DNA of 37,447 nucleotides from Protostelium mycophagum (Eukaryota; Evosea; Variosea; Protosteliida; Protosteliaceae). Where the stretch lies: assembly GCA_002081555.1 (NCBI GenBank), contig KV920967.1:5721-43167 (forward strand), written 5' to 3'. The notes below the pieces were generated by a model that was not told the DNA's origin, did no database searches, and saw only the letters and a list, made by a program, of their open reading frames with translations. Of the stretch, positions 1-13,790 are shown one piece after another. The position numbers and the translations under genes are program-made. How positions within the stretch are numbered: position 1 is the first letter of the stretch; every line of letters begins with the position of its first letter.

Positions 1-51
1 TATTTATAACTATCACACGACCAATAAGATGATAGAAATAAATGTGTACAG

Positions 52-1345
52 GGATAATCAATGCTGGTGGATTATTCTATCCGATGATGATCATCGGGGC
101 ATGCTATGGAAGAATTATCGGGAGGCTATTAGGTCTCTGGAAAGCTTCATTCGACCCCAGTGTATACGCACTTGTCGGATCAGCAGCTATGATGTCTGGA
201 TTCTCTCGTTCCACTATCTCCCTAGTCGTAATTGTGGTGGAACTCACAGCGAGTATGGATTTTTGTGATTTTATTGAAGAACTTATACAAGTTAGATACA
301 CAATATATGCTTCCAATCATGTTGGCTGTTATGGCAGCAAAATGGGTCGGAGATCTAATCTCTGAATCGATCTATGAAGCTCTATTGGAGCTGAAGAAGA
401 TTCCATTTTTGAACCACCAACCCTCACGGAACACCCTCATGCTCTCTGTACATGATATCATGGAACCAAATGTGAGATGTGTTCACGAGGTCGAATCCTT
501 AGATGCTATCATCACCTTATTGAGAAGCACATCACACAATGCTTTCCCGGTAATCAAAGATGATGGTATCGGCAAGCAGGTAAGAATATTTGAATATTTA
601 TTCAAGATTGTGTTAAAGACAAACGAGAAATGAGTTCTAACATATGAATAAAATATTGTAGGCTACGTATAAAGGTCTGATCTCCAGAAGGATGATCATC
701 ATATTACTGTCTGAGAAGTTATATTCTCACAAGCATCAAGCTAATTTTGAGAGGCCACAATGGATGGAACATGAGGCAAAGACTGCCTTGATGAACAGGT
801 GAGGCAACGAGTTTAGGGTTTAGTTGAGATTCTTCAGGAAAATACTATTAGATTCAATAGAGTTACCAAAGGACCTTGCTAATTACCAATTAGATCTGAT
901 GCACTGTAAGATATCATTATACTACTTTATATTCTCTTTTGCAAGAAGCCATTTTGTGGGCAGCAAATACACGATGAAGTCACTTGATAGCATGTACTGA
1001 CATTATCGTAGACGCAGACAGATCTTCGTCTGTACTTCCCATCGTCACAAGTTACGTCGACACATACAGAACTTTTTGCTTGTTGGGCTTGCGTCACATC
1101 GTTGTCATCGACGAACAATATCAAGTAATCATTTCTCATAGTGATAACAATGACATCAGAAGAACATTGTCAATAATTTCCCACAATTATTTTGTTGTTT
1201 GCTTTCAAGTTTCTGACAGAACCAGGTGGCTGGGATAGTGACCAGACACGATATTCTGAGCCCAGAACACTCTGAGGAGAATCACATGTCTCGTCCGAGA
1301 AGGTTGTCTGCGGCAAACAGAGAAAAGATGGAGAACATGCTATAA
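52..1345 (+). CDS. CLC-type chloride channel/exchanger, C-terminal part (5' end outside window)
   Basis: Voltage-gated chloride channel or Cl-/H+ exchanger of intracellular membranes, closest in feel to the CLC-6/CLC-7 and plant CLC groups. Exons: 52-252, 296-579, 662-798, 838-905, 991-1124, 1226-1345; all phases agree (about 313 aa visible). The first exon holds the GLFYP pore-helix motif (family GxFxP), then DPSVYALVGSAAMMSG and the last membrane helices (YMLPIMLAVMAAKWVGD). Two cytosolic CBS domains follow: the first around LSVHDIMEPNV to HNAFPVI, the second around LLGLRHIVVIDEQYQ and VAGIVTRHDIL. The selectivity-filter GSGIP and GKxGP segments lie left of the window. The gene ends with a short basic tail and TAA. 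Borders of the 838-905 exon are the least certain. Truncated only by the window edge, not broken. Confidence 0.93.
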
Positions 1346-1603
1346 AGATAACTTTCACGAAGTAAAATTGTTTGTCCTCTCCTTGGTATTGAGCTTCACC
1401 GATTCGAATTGATAAAACAGCATTATTCCCTCAAATATAACAGCTCTCTACAACATTGAAATAAATAAAAAAAGTCAATTGACCTAATGTTTCTCCATGA
1501 ACTGAAAGACTCATCATGATGCAATGTCTTCGCATGTACCTGTGCATTCTTGAATTTGTGGACTTGCCTTTCACAGAAGGAACAACAAAGAGAAACGATT
1601 CGC
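1346..1603. other. CLC to GCN1 intergenic region
   Basis: 258 bp between the CLC stop and the chosen GCN1 start. It should hold the CLC 3' UTR and the GCN1 promoter and leader. It is AT-rich with several AATAAA-like stretches. I see no conserved element. An in-frame ATG at 1550 could lengthen GCN1 by 18 residues. Confidence 0.5.
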
Positions 1604-4600
1604 ATGAGTTCTGGGCGTCTACAACGCAACATCAGAGATCACATTTGGAAAATCGTTCAACAAGCCATGTCACACGATGAGACTCAGTCTGATCGCTGGA
1701 GTAATATAGAGACTGGTTTTTACAGCACCTCCCTAAAACGAAGAACGGAGGCCGCACGTGAATTGATTTTCAGATCACCGGGTGCGTTTCTCCAAACCTC
1801 TTCATGATACTGACACCAACAGAGGAAAAATGGACAAAGGAAGAATTAGTCCACGCCTGTGACATCATTTTCGGAACTCTGCTATCCTATGATGATGCCC
1901 AGAGTATTGCAGTGATCGACGAGTTAGTGAGGAGTCTGGCTTCAGTACCAGACTTTATTCCACCTTTTCTAGCACAATGGACACGCACTTGTGGCGAGAT
2001 GTTCAAGAGGAACACTTCCAATCATCTCCCACGGACACTGTTCAAATTATTTAGGTGGTCAATATATCTATTCTTGGGCTTACCTGACACATTACACCCC
2101 GCTTTGGACAATCCCTCTGCCTTCTCATCGATCACATCGAATCAATCTTCATTATTGAATCACTTGGCCTCCAACAACAGGACAAACCGAGATACCATAA
2201 AGAGCTGTTCCCATCTATTTAGGACGGTTTTGAAGAGGCACTCCCCTCTATTCGACAAATACATCACTTGTATCACATCTCTCGGGGAGCTCAACCAGAA
2301 CAACGGCTTACTTGTCGCTCCTCTTTACCAATACAAGGCAGAGGTCGGTTTACAAGTATTTTATTCACCATCACCTCTAATTTGGACAGTTCAAAAAGGA
2401 TGCTGCCCCACAGAAGGCCCAGTTTGTAGAATGGTTCGTTAAGATAGTATTGCTATCCCCCACTCCCTCTCCCCCCGCCGTCAACAAATTGTTTAATCAC
2501 CTTCTAAGAGATCTCACCCTCGAGGAGTTGAACCAAATCATTGTGCCGGCAATGGGCAGAGTTTTGAGAAGAACACCAGAGGCAGTCCTCGCCTCAGTCA
2601 TACATCTCATCTCCAAGATACAAGTGGATGCAGGTCGGAAGTCAACAATATCTTTATTTATCTTGTGTATTGGTGCTTTTGTACTCTAAAAAATAGACTA
2701 TCTCCATTTGGGCCAATCCACAACGTGCCTTGTTGCCAAAAATAGAGATGATTTATTTACAGAAAAAATCGATAAGAATACTGATAGAAGATATATGAAT
2801 ACTGATGAGAGAATAGATGCTGTTATAGAAAAGGAGATATTCCCCGTAATCCTTCCATGCCTCAAGTCAACAAACGAGAGGACACGTGAGAACGCTTTAG
2901 AGCTCATCAAGCAGATGGTATTAAAGTCCTCTTCCCCTCAGACACTTCAGTCCATGGCACAACAGATTGTGAAGATCTATAAAGGTGAGTTTCATTCTAA
3001 TGAAATGACGGGATGAATGTGACTGATGTACACAGAGAAATTATCCCTCACTCAAGACAAAGTCACCGTCGCCACCGCGCTGAACAAGTTACTCGAGAAG
3101 CAGAGCGAAGACCCACAATTATGTTCTATCGTGGTCACCGGTCTTTGCGAGCAGATAGAGGCTGAGAGTGAGTCTACACTGAGATATTTCCACAACACTT
3201 ATTCAATACATTATAATAGAAATTATATACAAAATAAAACAATGCGCGATGACCATATTCTATCTGCAGAAAAGCCACTGCACCAAACAAAACAGCAGAC
3301 TTGTACCAAAAAATAAAATTGACTGAAATACTCAGCCAACGACGATGCCAGACTTGTGGAGATGAACAGTTTGTCCAAATGGCTGAAACGAAGCAGCAAT
3401 TTCCCGGAAAAAGCTGCCAAGATCATGCAACAAGGAACTGCAAGTGATAAAGAGGCACTCAAAATAGGTAAAACATATCATTTCGTATATGCAAGTGCAA
3501 ACCTCACATGTTGTACATTTGTTGCAAAACACAATCCAAATAATCTTAAAGTCCACTCTTCGTGCTTAAATACGCACAAAAAATACCAGAGAGATATGAA
3601 TTTTCCCCGTTATGTGCTGCGGCTATGCCTCATGTATATATCTTGGAGGTATACAGATGTATAGGCCGCCTTAACGATATCATTTTTACCGCCTTCGATC
3701 TTCTTCTTGCAGAGTTGAAGAGCACAAAGGATAGATTTAAGCTGACATAATGAGGTGCTCTCGATTGTATTAGAAACAGTCTCGACACAAAATCTAATGA
3801 GAAGAGTCAGAAGGCATTATCCTTCTTACCCAACATTCTCAAAATCGCCAAGTCCTCAAAAGGCACACCTGACGGTAAGCACCCTGTGCATCACGTTAAT
3901 TAACGCGAAAGGAACCCTCGCCATGCTGTTGTTGAACAAACTGAGCCTCATCGAACCTGCAGCCGAAACTGCTGTGAAAACGGAGAAATTATGGAACACA
4001 ACGCTCAAGCTAGACGCTCCACTCCTCAAGTCGACAGTCATCAGCAAACTCAAAGACAATGATGTTGTGCAGCTCTCTCAGCTCTTATCCGCCGTTGTCG
4101 CGCACAACATCCCAAGCTCTATCGCCGCAAACTCTGAGGAAGCCAAGTAGGAGACACAGAAAATAACTTGTATTTATGACATTTTCCAGGAACATCGTGT
4201 CGACTTTGCTGCGCTTAGGCCTGCACACATCTCATAGCGTCAGAAAGGGTGTCCGCGCCAACATCGCGGCGATTCACACAGAAAACAACGCTGCCTCTTC
4301 GTTGTTGGTCGAGCACTTTGTGGAGATTGCAGAGAATGGAGGTGCTGATGCTAAAGAGACGCGGTACCTCCTCATGTCCTGCCTTTCTCACAATTTACCC
4401 GCGGACAAAATTCCCCAAGCGCTGGTCCTGATGGGTCACCCGAAGGTCACCGGTTCGAATCCTGCCGAATGCAAGAAGAATATGAAATACGGGCTTTTAC
4501 ACGTTAAGATGGGACAGAAGGAAGTAGAGGACCATAAGGAGATCATCTCTGATTATATCAGAGATATCCTCGCCGACCAGGTCATTTTTTAGACAATGAA

Positions 4601-7600
4601 GTTCTTCGCGTGTGCGGCTTTGCCGCAATACCAAGTCATAGTCTATAGAGCATGTCGTGCTCCATCAATATATAATACTGATGACGTCATCTAGAGACCC
4701 GACAGCGTCTTATCCGGACTACAAGCAGCCAGAAGTCTCTCATCTCTCTACCCGAGCATTTTCCAGGGAATATTCACATCATGGTTGTGTGATTACCTCT
4801 CGCAGCTCTTCCCACGCCTCTCCCAAATCGATCAATACAGACTCGGAGTTTACCAAACTCCGGAAGGCACAGTGTATGATCAAGAAGACCTCGAGGAAAC
4901 CACAAAACAGCAGAACATCGCCGCAAAGGCCGCGGCCGCTAAGAAAAAACCGGACGGAAAGGTCGTACCGAAGAAGCCCGTGAACGCAGAGAGCATAGAG
5001 GACAGAGTCAAGAGAGAGCTATTAGAGAAGGAGCATATTGTCCGAAAGGAGGTACTCACTCTTTACATTTTATATACTTGTAACAAAAAGAATGGTCGAC
5101 ATTTAATAATTAGAATAGTTATAATATATATAAACGAATTGAAGAACGCAGGTGCAAGAGATGGTCACACAAGGTGAGAACCGGTTGAGACTGGTTGAGT
5201 ACATCTCTGAAGGCCACCCCGTTGAGTTTAGAAAACGACTGGGCCGCACGATCACCGCCGTCACCCCACTTATCGCCACACTCGTCAAGCAGGCCGCAGC
5301 CTCCACCGTCTTGACTCTATCCAAGTGCCTCGACCACAACTTGTCCGCCGCCTCCAACTATCTGGGCCACGCTCTTATCGTGGTACATGACGCAAGAGAT
5401 AGCAAGGAGACACCCTTCGTGGAGAGTGTCGTGGAGAAGTCAGTCAAGATGATCACAGATTACAGCCGAGGTGCTCCTCTGTCCTCAGCTTCTTACTTCT
5501 ATGTCTTCCCAATATTGCAAGCGGCCTTCAGCCGCTGCATATTGTCTCTGCCAGGACAAGAGAGCGCTATGATACTATTGGAGAGACATACACAAGAGAG
5601 TGTCGAGTACCCCAGAGGAAGAATAAGCACCACATTGATCGATGTCATCACAAAATTCCCCAGATTCCAACAGCGTGCTCGCGATGCTCTCATCGCCACC
5701 GCAACGGCCCTCTTGACGGAAGCACCGAAGGACAAGAAGGACGAGGAAGACTTTGTGAGATTATTGAGAGGTCTCATCAGCGAACAATCGTTCGTGAGGA
5801 GCTCTACACTCGCAGCTTTAGAGAGTGTCCCAGCAGTCTTGGATTCTGCACTACCAGAGCGACCCGTTTTCACATCTCATCTGTGGATCGCAACACATGA
5901 CACAGAAGAAGAGAACGCTTTCCACGCGAAGAATGTCTACGAGCTGTACGGCCACCCAATTAGAGAGGACTATGCCACTTTGCTGTTACCTTTTGTCGTG
6001 GAAGTCGCCGAGTTGCGCGAGGAAGAAGACAAAGACACCGTTCTGCAGAACATCGTGTCAACAGCTGTCATCGCCGCGTCAAAATTACACCCCGGTACAT
6101 TGGAGGCCACCATCAAGAAATTCTTCGACCTCTACAACGAACAAAAACCCGAAGACATCGACTACGACACACCCTCAAAGAGGAAGGTCCGCATCGGTGC
6201 CGCCACCGTTCTCTCTGCTGCTGGTGCGGCTTTAGATGACCACACCATGCGTCTCACATTTGAATTTCTCTTCACCAAGGGGCTCTTTGATGAGGACGAG
6301 AGCGTAAGAAGGCGAATGATTCAAGTGGGTCTGGATGTCATCAATCAGCAAGGGCAGGCCAGTAGTAGTCTCCTCCCACTTTTCGAGGATTTCTTTTCAA
6401 AGCCATCGAATGATGTGGCGGCGGACAGGGCGAGAGAGGCATCCGTCATATTCTTGGGAACAGTCGCAAGACATTTGGAACCGGCAAATCCCAAGGTGTG
6501 CATCACGTCCATTGTATCTCCGATCTATCTTTTGATGAAATTTTAAAGAGATTAAATATTCACACAACTGACGAACGAAAGGTGATCACCATTGCCGATC
6601 ACTTGATCAACACCCTGAGTACTCCCTCCGAATCTGTACAACGTGCAGTGTCCACATGTCTCATCCCCCTATACTCTTCCCCACTACTTCAAGCCACAGC
6701 AGAGGCCACCATCGACAAGCTAAACAACTTGCTGAAGAGTGCCACCACTTCTTACGCAGAACGAAGGGGTGCTGCTTATGGTCTCGCTGGTGTTGTGAAA
6801 GGACTCGGAATCCCTTCACTCAAGAAATACGAAGTGGTCACAAAGCTCCAGGCTATGGTGGAGGACAAGAAGCATCCCTCAGCGCGTCAAGGTGCTCTCT
6901 TCGCGCTGGAGACACTCACCATCACGCTGCAGAGACTCTTCGAGCCCTACATCATCCAAACATTACCGAAGCTTCTGAACTGCTTCGGTGACTCGGTAGC
7001 TGACGTGAGACAAGCTGTAGTCGACACATCACGTGTTGTCATGGCACAGCTCAGTGCACACGGAGTCAAGTTGGTGCTCCCCGCACTGCTGAAGACTCTC
7101 GAAGACAAGAGCAACTGGAAGACAAAGAAGGGTGCCATTGACCTTCTCGGATCTATGGCTTTCTGCTCGCCTAAGCAGCTCTCCTCATGCTTGCCCATGA
7201 TCGTACCCAAGTTGTCCGTCGTGTTGAACGACACACACGACCAGGTGCAGAATGCCGCACAAGAAGCTCTCAAGCACATCGGAAGTGTCATCAGAAACTC
7301 CGAGATCCAAACCCACGTCTCCATACTTTTGAAGGCAATCATGGAGCCAGATATGTACACCAGAGATGCCTTGGAGGCCCTCATTCACACCAACTTTGTG
7401 CATTCCATCGATGCCGCCTCATTATCACTGATCGCCCCCATCTTGCATCGTGGAAACACAGACAGAAGCATCGAGACAAAGAAGAAATCTGCTCAGATCG
7501 TGGGAAATATGTGCTCTCTGACGGAGCCGAAAGATCTGGAGCCTTACTTGGATGTCATGATCTCCGATCTGAAGAGCATCATCACCGATCCCATCCCAGA

Positions 7601-10600
7601 GGTGAGTGGTGCAACCGCACAACATCATTTTATTTTCTTTAGCTGCATCAAAATAACAATACGTAATGTCGTGTACACATAAGATGATTATAAATGACGT
7701 CATCACCCTAAACCCCCCAGGTCCGTGCCATCTCATCCAAAGCTCTTGGATCCCTCATTCAAGGTATGGGTGAAGACAAGTTTAGCGGCCTCATCCCTTG
7801 GTTGTTGGACATCATGAAGTCAGACGCCGGTTCTGTAGAGCGATCAGGCGCCGCACAAGGACTCTCTGAGGTCTTAGCCGCCCTGGATATCTCTAAATTC
7901 GAATCCTTATTGCCCGAGATCCTGGCAAATTCGAACCACACGAAGCCATACGTTAGAGAGGGTGCCATCGGGTTGTTTGTCTTCCTACCCGCCACGTTCA
8001 CAGCACCTTTCCAGGAGTACCTGGACCAAGTGTTACCCTGTATTCTGAAGGGTGGGCGTGACGTCATCATCCATCATAATAACACGTACAGGCCTCAGTG
8101 ACGAAACCGAGTCAGTTCGTGACATCTCACTCCGCGCTGGTCAATCTATCGTCAACCAATACGCCCTCTCCTCTCTGGAGCTGTTGCTCCCCGCCATGGA
8201 GCAAGGAATTTTCGACGACTCTTGGCGTATCCGTCAATCTTCCGTACAACTCCTCGGAGATTTGATGTACCACGTCATCACCAAGAGCTCAGATCCAGAT
8301 CCAGATCCATGTGTCACTTTGGACAGATGCATCGGTGAGGACAAGAGAAACAAGATCCTCGCAGCGCTGTACCTCATCAGAAACGACGTCAGCTCAGTCG
8401 TCAGACAGAAGGCACTCCTCGTCTGGAAGTCGGTGGTGACCAACACACCTAAGGCACTGAAGGACATTCTGGTCAACTTGATGGCCATTATTATTGACTG
8501 CCTCGGTTCTGAGAATCTCGACAAGAGACAGGTGATTATCCTTTGAAATAATGCCAAACTAATTATTTTCAAATTAAAATATTAAATTGAATGATACAAG
8601 GTGGCCGGAAAGACACTTGGAGACCTCGTACAGAAACTTGGAGACAATATCTTGCCCGAGATTATCCCGATCCTGGAGCGTGGCTTGGACTCCGAAGACC
8701 CCGATACCCGACAAGGTGTCTGCATCGGGCTCACCGAGGTCATGTCCTCCGCAAACAAATTGTACCTTGCCAATTACTCATCCGTTCTCATCCCCGCCGT
8801 CCGTAGAGCCATCTGTGACGAGTTGGAGGAAGTCAGAGAAGCTGCCGCTCAGGCCTTTGACACCCTGTACAAATTTGTGGGATCAAAGGCACTAGACGAA
8901 ATTCTACCCCCTCTTCTGGATGGCCTTTTGGACGAAACCTCGAATGCTTTGGACGGTTTGAGACAGATTTTGGCTGTCAAGTGAGATTTTATTCTATTGA
9001 AAACAAAATGTCTCACATTCTTAGGTCTTCTGTCGTCTTGCCGTTCTTAGTTCCCAAGCTTTTGAAGCCACCCATCACATCATTTAACGTGAAGGCTCTC
9101 GCTAGCATAGCGCACGTCTCAGGATCCGCACTCAACCAGCATCTCGGCTCCCTCGTCCCAGCGCTCCTCGGCGCCATCGCGGAAACTGACGAGAAAGACT
9201 CGGTCCTTACCGCGTCCGAAACGATCATCTTGGCCGTGGGACAAGACGGTTACCAATTATTGTTCTACGAACTCATCCAGCAGATGCGCGAGCCACAGAG
9301 CCCAGCACACGCCGTGGCCGCCATCAGACTCCTGGGACTCTACTGCGAGAAGACAGAAGTGGATTACGAACCTGAGCTCCCGAACTTGATGAGATCCGTA
9401 CTCCTCAAGCTTATGGACGAGGACGTCGAAGTGCAGCAAGCCGCTGTCAGCTCCATCGGACTCATCCTGGAGGGGATTAAGAAAGACAATGTTGCCAACT
9501 ATATCCCGGAGCTCCGCACCATCCTGGACAAGATCAAGGATGACCTGGAGAAAAAGAATAGAACCTTGTTGCCAGGATTCAACATTCCCAAGGGAATATC
9601 CCCTGTACTTCCCATGTTGTTGCAAGGTCTCAAGGTCGGAAGCGCGGAGATCAGAGAGCAGGCAGCGTTGGGGCTTGCAGAGGTGATGACGTCATCGTGT
9701 TTTTGGACTTGGAATGACGGTTGTAGGTTCTTAACATGACTTCTGATGCCTCCGCCAAACCTTTCCTCATCCAGATCACCGGACCTCTCATCCGTATCAT
9801 CGTAGATCGCTTCCCATGGCAAGTCAAGTCCGCCATCATACAGACATTGAACCTCATCATGGTGAAGGGCGGTGTCGCCCTCAAGCCCTTCATCCCACAA
9901 CTGCAGACTACATTCTTAAAGATGCTCCAAGAGCCCACAAAGGCGGTGCGCGTGGAGGCCGCAGAAGCTCTTGGAAAATTGGTGGTCCTCGGTGTCAAGT
10001 CTGACCCACTCATCACGGAGTTATTAAACAGCATCTCCGCCGGCGAGAGCTCAACACAAGAGACCAGCCTCATCGCATTGCAAAAGGTCCTCTTGGGATC
10101 CACAAACATCTCCGCGGAGGTCATGTCTAAAGTGGGCACCACACTTTTGTCACTTCTCCAGAGCGACGAGGAGAGTATCCGATCTTTCGCGGCGAAATCC
10201 CTGGGAGCTTACTCCAAGACCGTCACCGCGGAGCGATTAAACCAAGTCGTGACGAGCTTATTGAAAGATGGTGGAAGCTGGGCCGTAAGACACAGCCACA
10301 GCATGGCCTTGAAGTCCATCATCTACCACACCCCTTCCGCTTACGACGGCATGGAGAAGCAGTTTTTATCCACGCTCACAAAGTGGTCCAGTGACGAGAA
10401 GGTCACGGTCAGACAATCTGTGTGCGAGACCATCGGGAGGATCGTGATGCTGGGACAGATCTCGGAGAATGTCCTGGGACAATATCTAAACATCCTCGCG
10501 GCGATGGTCAGCGACACAGTCAGCGACATAAAGATCACCGCATTGAGAAACGTGAAGAGGTTCGCAAAGAGGTGCCCACAGGTACTTTCTTCTGAAAATC

Positions 10601-10915
10601 TGAATCTATTTTCCACGTTAAAATTGTATTGCAGATATTTCTAAATATAAAATTGAGTAAAAACAGGTTGCTAGGGGATACTTGGGACCACTGGTTCCAC
10701 CCGTGATGAGCGCAGTGAAGGACAGAACAAATGTTCCAGTCAAGCTGGCCGCAGAGAGGGCTCTGATGCATCTGTTACAAGTGCACCACACACCGTCGAC
10801 ATTGGAAGAATATGCCAGCACTCTCGACGCACCACAAGCTCGCAACATCAACGATTATGCAAAGAGGATTCTGCTCAAATTGGTTCCTGATTCTGATGAT
10901 TCGGACGAAGAATAA
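1604..10915 (+). CDS. GCN1: GCN1, ribosome-bound activator of the GCN2 kinase
   Basis: Giant HEAT-repeat scaffold that sits on stalled or collided ribosomes and passes uncharged-tRNA stress to the eIF2alpha kinase GCN2. Exons: 1604-1781, 1823-2343, 2390-2633, 2763-2984, 3036-3167, 3336-3467, 3755-3874, 3912-4146, 4190-4580, 4767-5051, 5152-6495, 6582-7601, 7721-8051, 8092-8531, 8601-8980, 9025-9682, 9727-10581, 10667-10915. The total is 7737 nt, 2578 aa, against about 2670 in yeast and human. The eEF3-like centre is very conserved (AYGLAGVVKGLGIPSLKKYE; KQLSSCLPMIVPKLSVVL; GAAQGLSEVL). The C-terminal part, where GCN2's RWD domain binds in other species, is complete (GPLIRIIVDRF; ALKPFIPQLQTTF). 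An acidic tail DSDDSDEE ends the protein. Introns crowd the divergent N-terminal half (nine introns before 4767), while the conserved core has long exons. The exon 3/4 join (intron 2634-2762) and the 287-nt intron 3468-3754 are the weakest calls. Confidence 0.97.
4613..4627. repeat. GCGGC palindrome in GCN1 intron
   Basis: Perfect inverted repeat TGCGGCTTTGCCGCA followed by ATACC, inside GCN1 intron 4581-4766. Its core and ATACC flank match the copy at 36596. Confidence 0.7.
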
Positions 10916-11116
10916 ATTTTCTGGCTTATGAATGTATTTGTGTTTAAAATAGCTTGAATATATTAATATCTAATCCAACTTGTCTTTAAGAATGGGCATA
11001 GAATCAACAAGATTCCTTAGAAAATATTTTTAAGTGATTGTTTTATTGTTTCATTTTATTACCTGGATTTGTTTCAAATTGTAGATGAAATCGTCCGTCA
11101 CGTGATCTCAAACATC

Positions 11117-12339
11117 ATGAGCCAACAACCGCACCACGTTAAGAAAGAGGAAGTCGCTTCAGGGAAATGGTAAGCTTTTCAAATCCATGAGTGATCACCA
11201 ATCGTCAAGGTTATCTCTGAAAAAGATCACTTGGAGGGACGATAAAGGAAGTGAAAGGGTATACGACTCTTGTGAAAGAACAACAACAAAACCTGAGATG
11301 GGTGATATAACTGTTACACCGACTCATCACTAAAACATTAAGAGGCCGATTGTGTGCAAATATTGACCTTCATAAAAAAGAGAGCAGCAGAACAACGCAG
11401 TATCATTCTTGTGAGACAATACAGACCTCCTGTAGACAAGTACATGATTGAATTCCCAGCAGGTCTGATTTCACCTCTATTCTAATGATTCTGAAGAGAA
11501 CAGGATTATTAGATGAAGGCGAAGACCCCAGAGCAGCAGCCATCCGCGAATTGAAAGAGGAAACGTATGTCAGATGGTTAATTTTCACAAAAGTCCAACT
11601 GTGGTTCTTTGGCGATTTGTACAGTAATATAGTTCTGCGGTGGAAGTGCGGCCTCTGGTACAGCTTAGTTTATGTATACAACATCAGCGAATTTCGAAAA
11701 ACAAAAAACAATTCTTTTTGGGCAAAATTCTAGAAAATAAAATCCCGAACATTCCAATACCATATTTCTACATGTCTAGATTTTATTGATGCACCTTACA
11801 GAGGACATACTGGGTCAATCCAATTCATCTCTAAACCAGTTGCTCCTAACGGAGGGATTACAAGTGAAGTCGCCGCTCTTGTGCACATGGAGGTAAATTT
11901 CTTCATGTACATTTCAGCATTACATTCTTTTCACAAAATGATTGATTATTTTCTATTTGATAATAAATATAATAGAGCATTATTCTGAAGATGTATCATA
12001 TTTGCAGACTGAAGAAAAGTTTTTTCTCAGAATTATAGAAATCAATCCTCACAATACTGTGACTTCAAAATAGAAAAAAATTTATTCGAAATATACATGT
12101 ATTATCCAAAATATTTTATCAAAAATGACGATCTTCAGATTGAAGTGGACAAAGAGGATGACGTGACCAAACCGATGCAGCAGCATTTGGACGAAGGAGA
12201 GTCAATACAAGTGATGGTCGTCCCGATGACTCAACTATTCGAGAAGCTGGAAGAATTAGCACGACAGAACAACATCATAGATGGCCTCCTGTGGTCTTTT
12301 GCCTACGGATTCCATCTTGGACAAAAGATGAACCACTAG
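11117..12339 (+). CDS. Nudix hydrolase, ADP-sugar pyrophosphatase (NUDT5-like)
   Basis: Likely cleaves ADP-ribose and related ADP-sugars to AMP and sugar phosphate in the cytosol or nucleus. Exons: 11117-11169, 11210-11301, 11343-11462, 11504-11564, 11802-11892, 12139-12339 (205 aa, normal for NUDT5, 219 aa in human). The N-terminal part has SGKW and the ERTT segment typical of NUDT5. RQYRPPVDKYMIEFPAG precedes the Nudix box, which reads G-LLDEG-E-DPRAAAI-REL-K-EE-T-G (GX5EX7REUXEEXG), with its last glycine supplied across the 11565-11801 intron. The catalytic glutamates are all present. It starts 201 bp after GCN1 stops, same strand. ADP-ribose is inferred as substrate from family similarity; ADP-glucose or 8-oxo-GDP activity is possible. 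Confidence 0.92.
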
Positions 12340-12580
12340 ACTTTATAAAGATGGAGTTTATCACAGAATAGAATATCAGACATTTTTTCACTTGGGAATG
12401 TATGTCTTAATCCTGCAATAATTTGATCTTCATTTTATCGAAGAGTATTTTCTGTTGTGCAGAAGTGCAAAAACGTTCTGTGAACATCCACAAAATATTT
12501 GATGTCAGGCGGATCTCAAGATATTTGAGAGAGTTTCCGCTGTTGGGTTTCTGTTGCAGGAGCAAATTTCCGAAGGAGAA

Positions 12581-13790
12581 ATGACGTCAGAGCATATAGA
12601 GGCAGATCGTCTGAGATGGGATGAATGGGCCCCTGTTTTTCAAGAGATCAGTGAGTATGGTCAGGAGTGATGTGATTAATCTCGTCAGTTGAGCCAAACA
12701 CAATGATTTCTGCCTATTCACTTTTGTCTTACATGAACATGCATCAGGTGAGCGTCTCATTCATGTTTCCATCTAATGTTACAGTCTACTCGTGTCTTAG
12801 AGGTAGGGTGTGGTGCTGGTGGTGCAGCTTCTCTGTCTTTACGCATGATGGCACCAAGTACAGAGTTCACACTGATGGATCTCTCCTCCGAAATGATCAA
12901 ATTAGCAGAAGCGAGGATAATGAGTGAGTCTTTTTTGTCATAATCTTTGGTGGATTGCCACAATGAAGACAATTAAACAATAAAGGGAGTGGAACCAATG
13001 GTGTGAACGTCGCCAGTGTTCAAGGAAATATAGAATCACTGCCTTTTGAGTCTGCCACTTTCGACCGTTTGTACGGTATTTACGTGATACACATCATTCC
13101 AAACCCTCAAGCCGTTTTAAAGGTAATTCATTACCGCAAAACTGCGGTTTGTTACCGTCTTTATAATTTTATGGTCATGTCCTGAGAAGAACATAGGAAG
13201 CCAAGAGGGTGGTCAAACCTGGGGGCATTGTTGGGTTTGTAGTTTGGGGGCGTAAAGAAAATTCCCCGAAGTTTACCATCGCCGGGGACGCCGCCGAGGC
13301 GGTGGGTGAGTGTCTTTTCATTACTTTCTGAGAACCTAAAAATGTAATAGGATTGCCAAGAAAGGAAGGTGGATTCCACTTATCAGTTGAGAACAAGTTG
13401 AAGTCAATGATGGAATCCGCAGGTTTCGTCCGTGTAACCTCCTGGTACACGGTAATTGCTCATGAAATCTCATGAAGAATTTTTTATACTGGATCATGCT
13501 GAAAAAAGTAGACGGAACCATCTCTTGAACACACAGCAGAAGAATATGTGAATGTAAATATGAAGATCCCCGCTACCACAAAATCACTCTCAGGCATGAC
13601 GCAAGGTACTGATAGATTTTTGGAATATTTCAATCTGATTTATTTTTAATTGTTTTGAATCGTTTTGACCGTTGTAGATGAAGTGAATAAATACAAAGAC
13701 ACACTTAGAAGAGGTGCCAGTCGGCTGTTGGAGGAGGGAAAACCAATCCATTCTGAGGCATTGATCATCGTGGGCTATGTCCCAATATAA
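12581..13790 (+). CDS. SAM-dependent class I methyltransferase (type 11, UbiE-like)
   Basis: Transfers a methyl group from SAM to an unknown small molecule. Exons: 12581-12650, 12689-12747, 12785-12923, 12986-13122, 13197-13305, 13351-13451, 13512-13605, 13678-13790 (273 aa). Motif I is VLEVGCGAGG, the acidic end of strand 2 is FTLMDLSSEM, motif post-I is GNIESLPFES, and motif III/IV is EAKRVVKPGGIVGFVVWG. This layout is that of Methyltransf_11/25 proteins that act on lipids, quinones or toxins. The start was chosen at an ATG that gives MTSEHIEADRLRWDEWAPVF; the first three codons themselves spell the 8-mer TGACGTCA. The intron 13123-13196 holds a palindromic element. The gene is convergent with the nitroreductase, stop to stop 157 bp. 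Confidence 0.9.
13133..13148. repeat. GCGGC-type palindrome in methyltransferase intron
   Basis: Inverted repeat ACCGCA-AAAC-TGCGGT, followed by a GTTACCG flank. It is a diverged member of the family also seen at 4613, 22765, 23748 and 36596. It lies inside intron 13123-13196. Confidence 0.55.

Noticed and set aside
249-295. Non-canonical GC-TA or CG-AG intron in the CLC gene
   Set aside because: A canonical intron 253-295 (GTATGG...TTAG) gives an equally good peptide, ELTANTQYMLP.
3562-3750. + strand open frame inside GCN1 (YAQKIPERYEF...)
   Set aside because: It lies in the 287-nt intron 3468-3754. Skipping it joins LKI to GALDCIRNSL in the right phase, as expected for GCN1; including it breaks the frame.
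8289-8309. AGATCC triplicate in GCN1 as a tandem repeat element
   Set aside because: It is coding (a DPDPDP loop between HEAT repeats) and only three units long.
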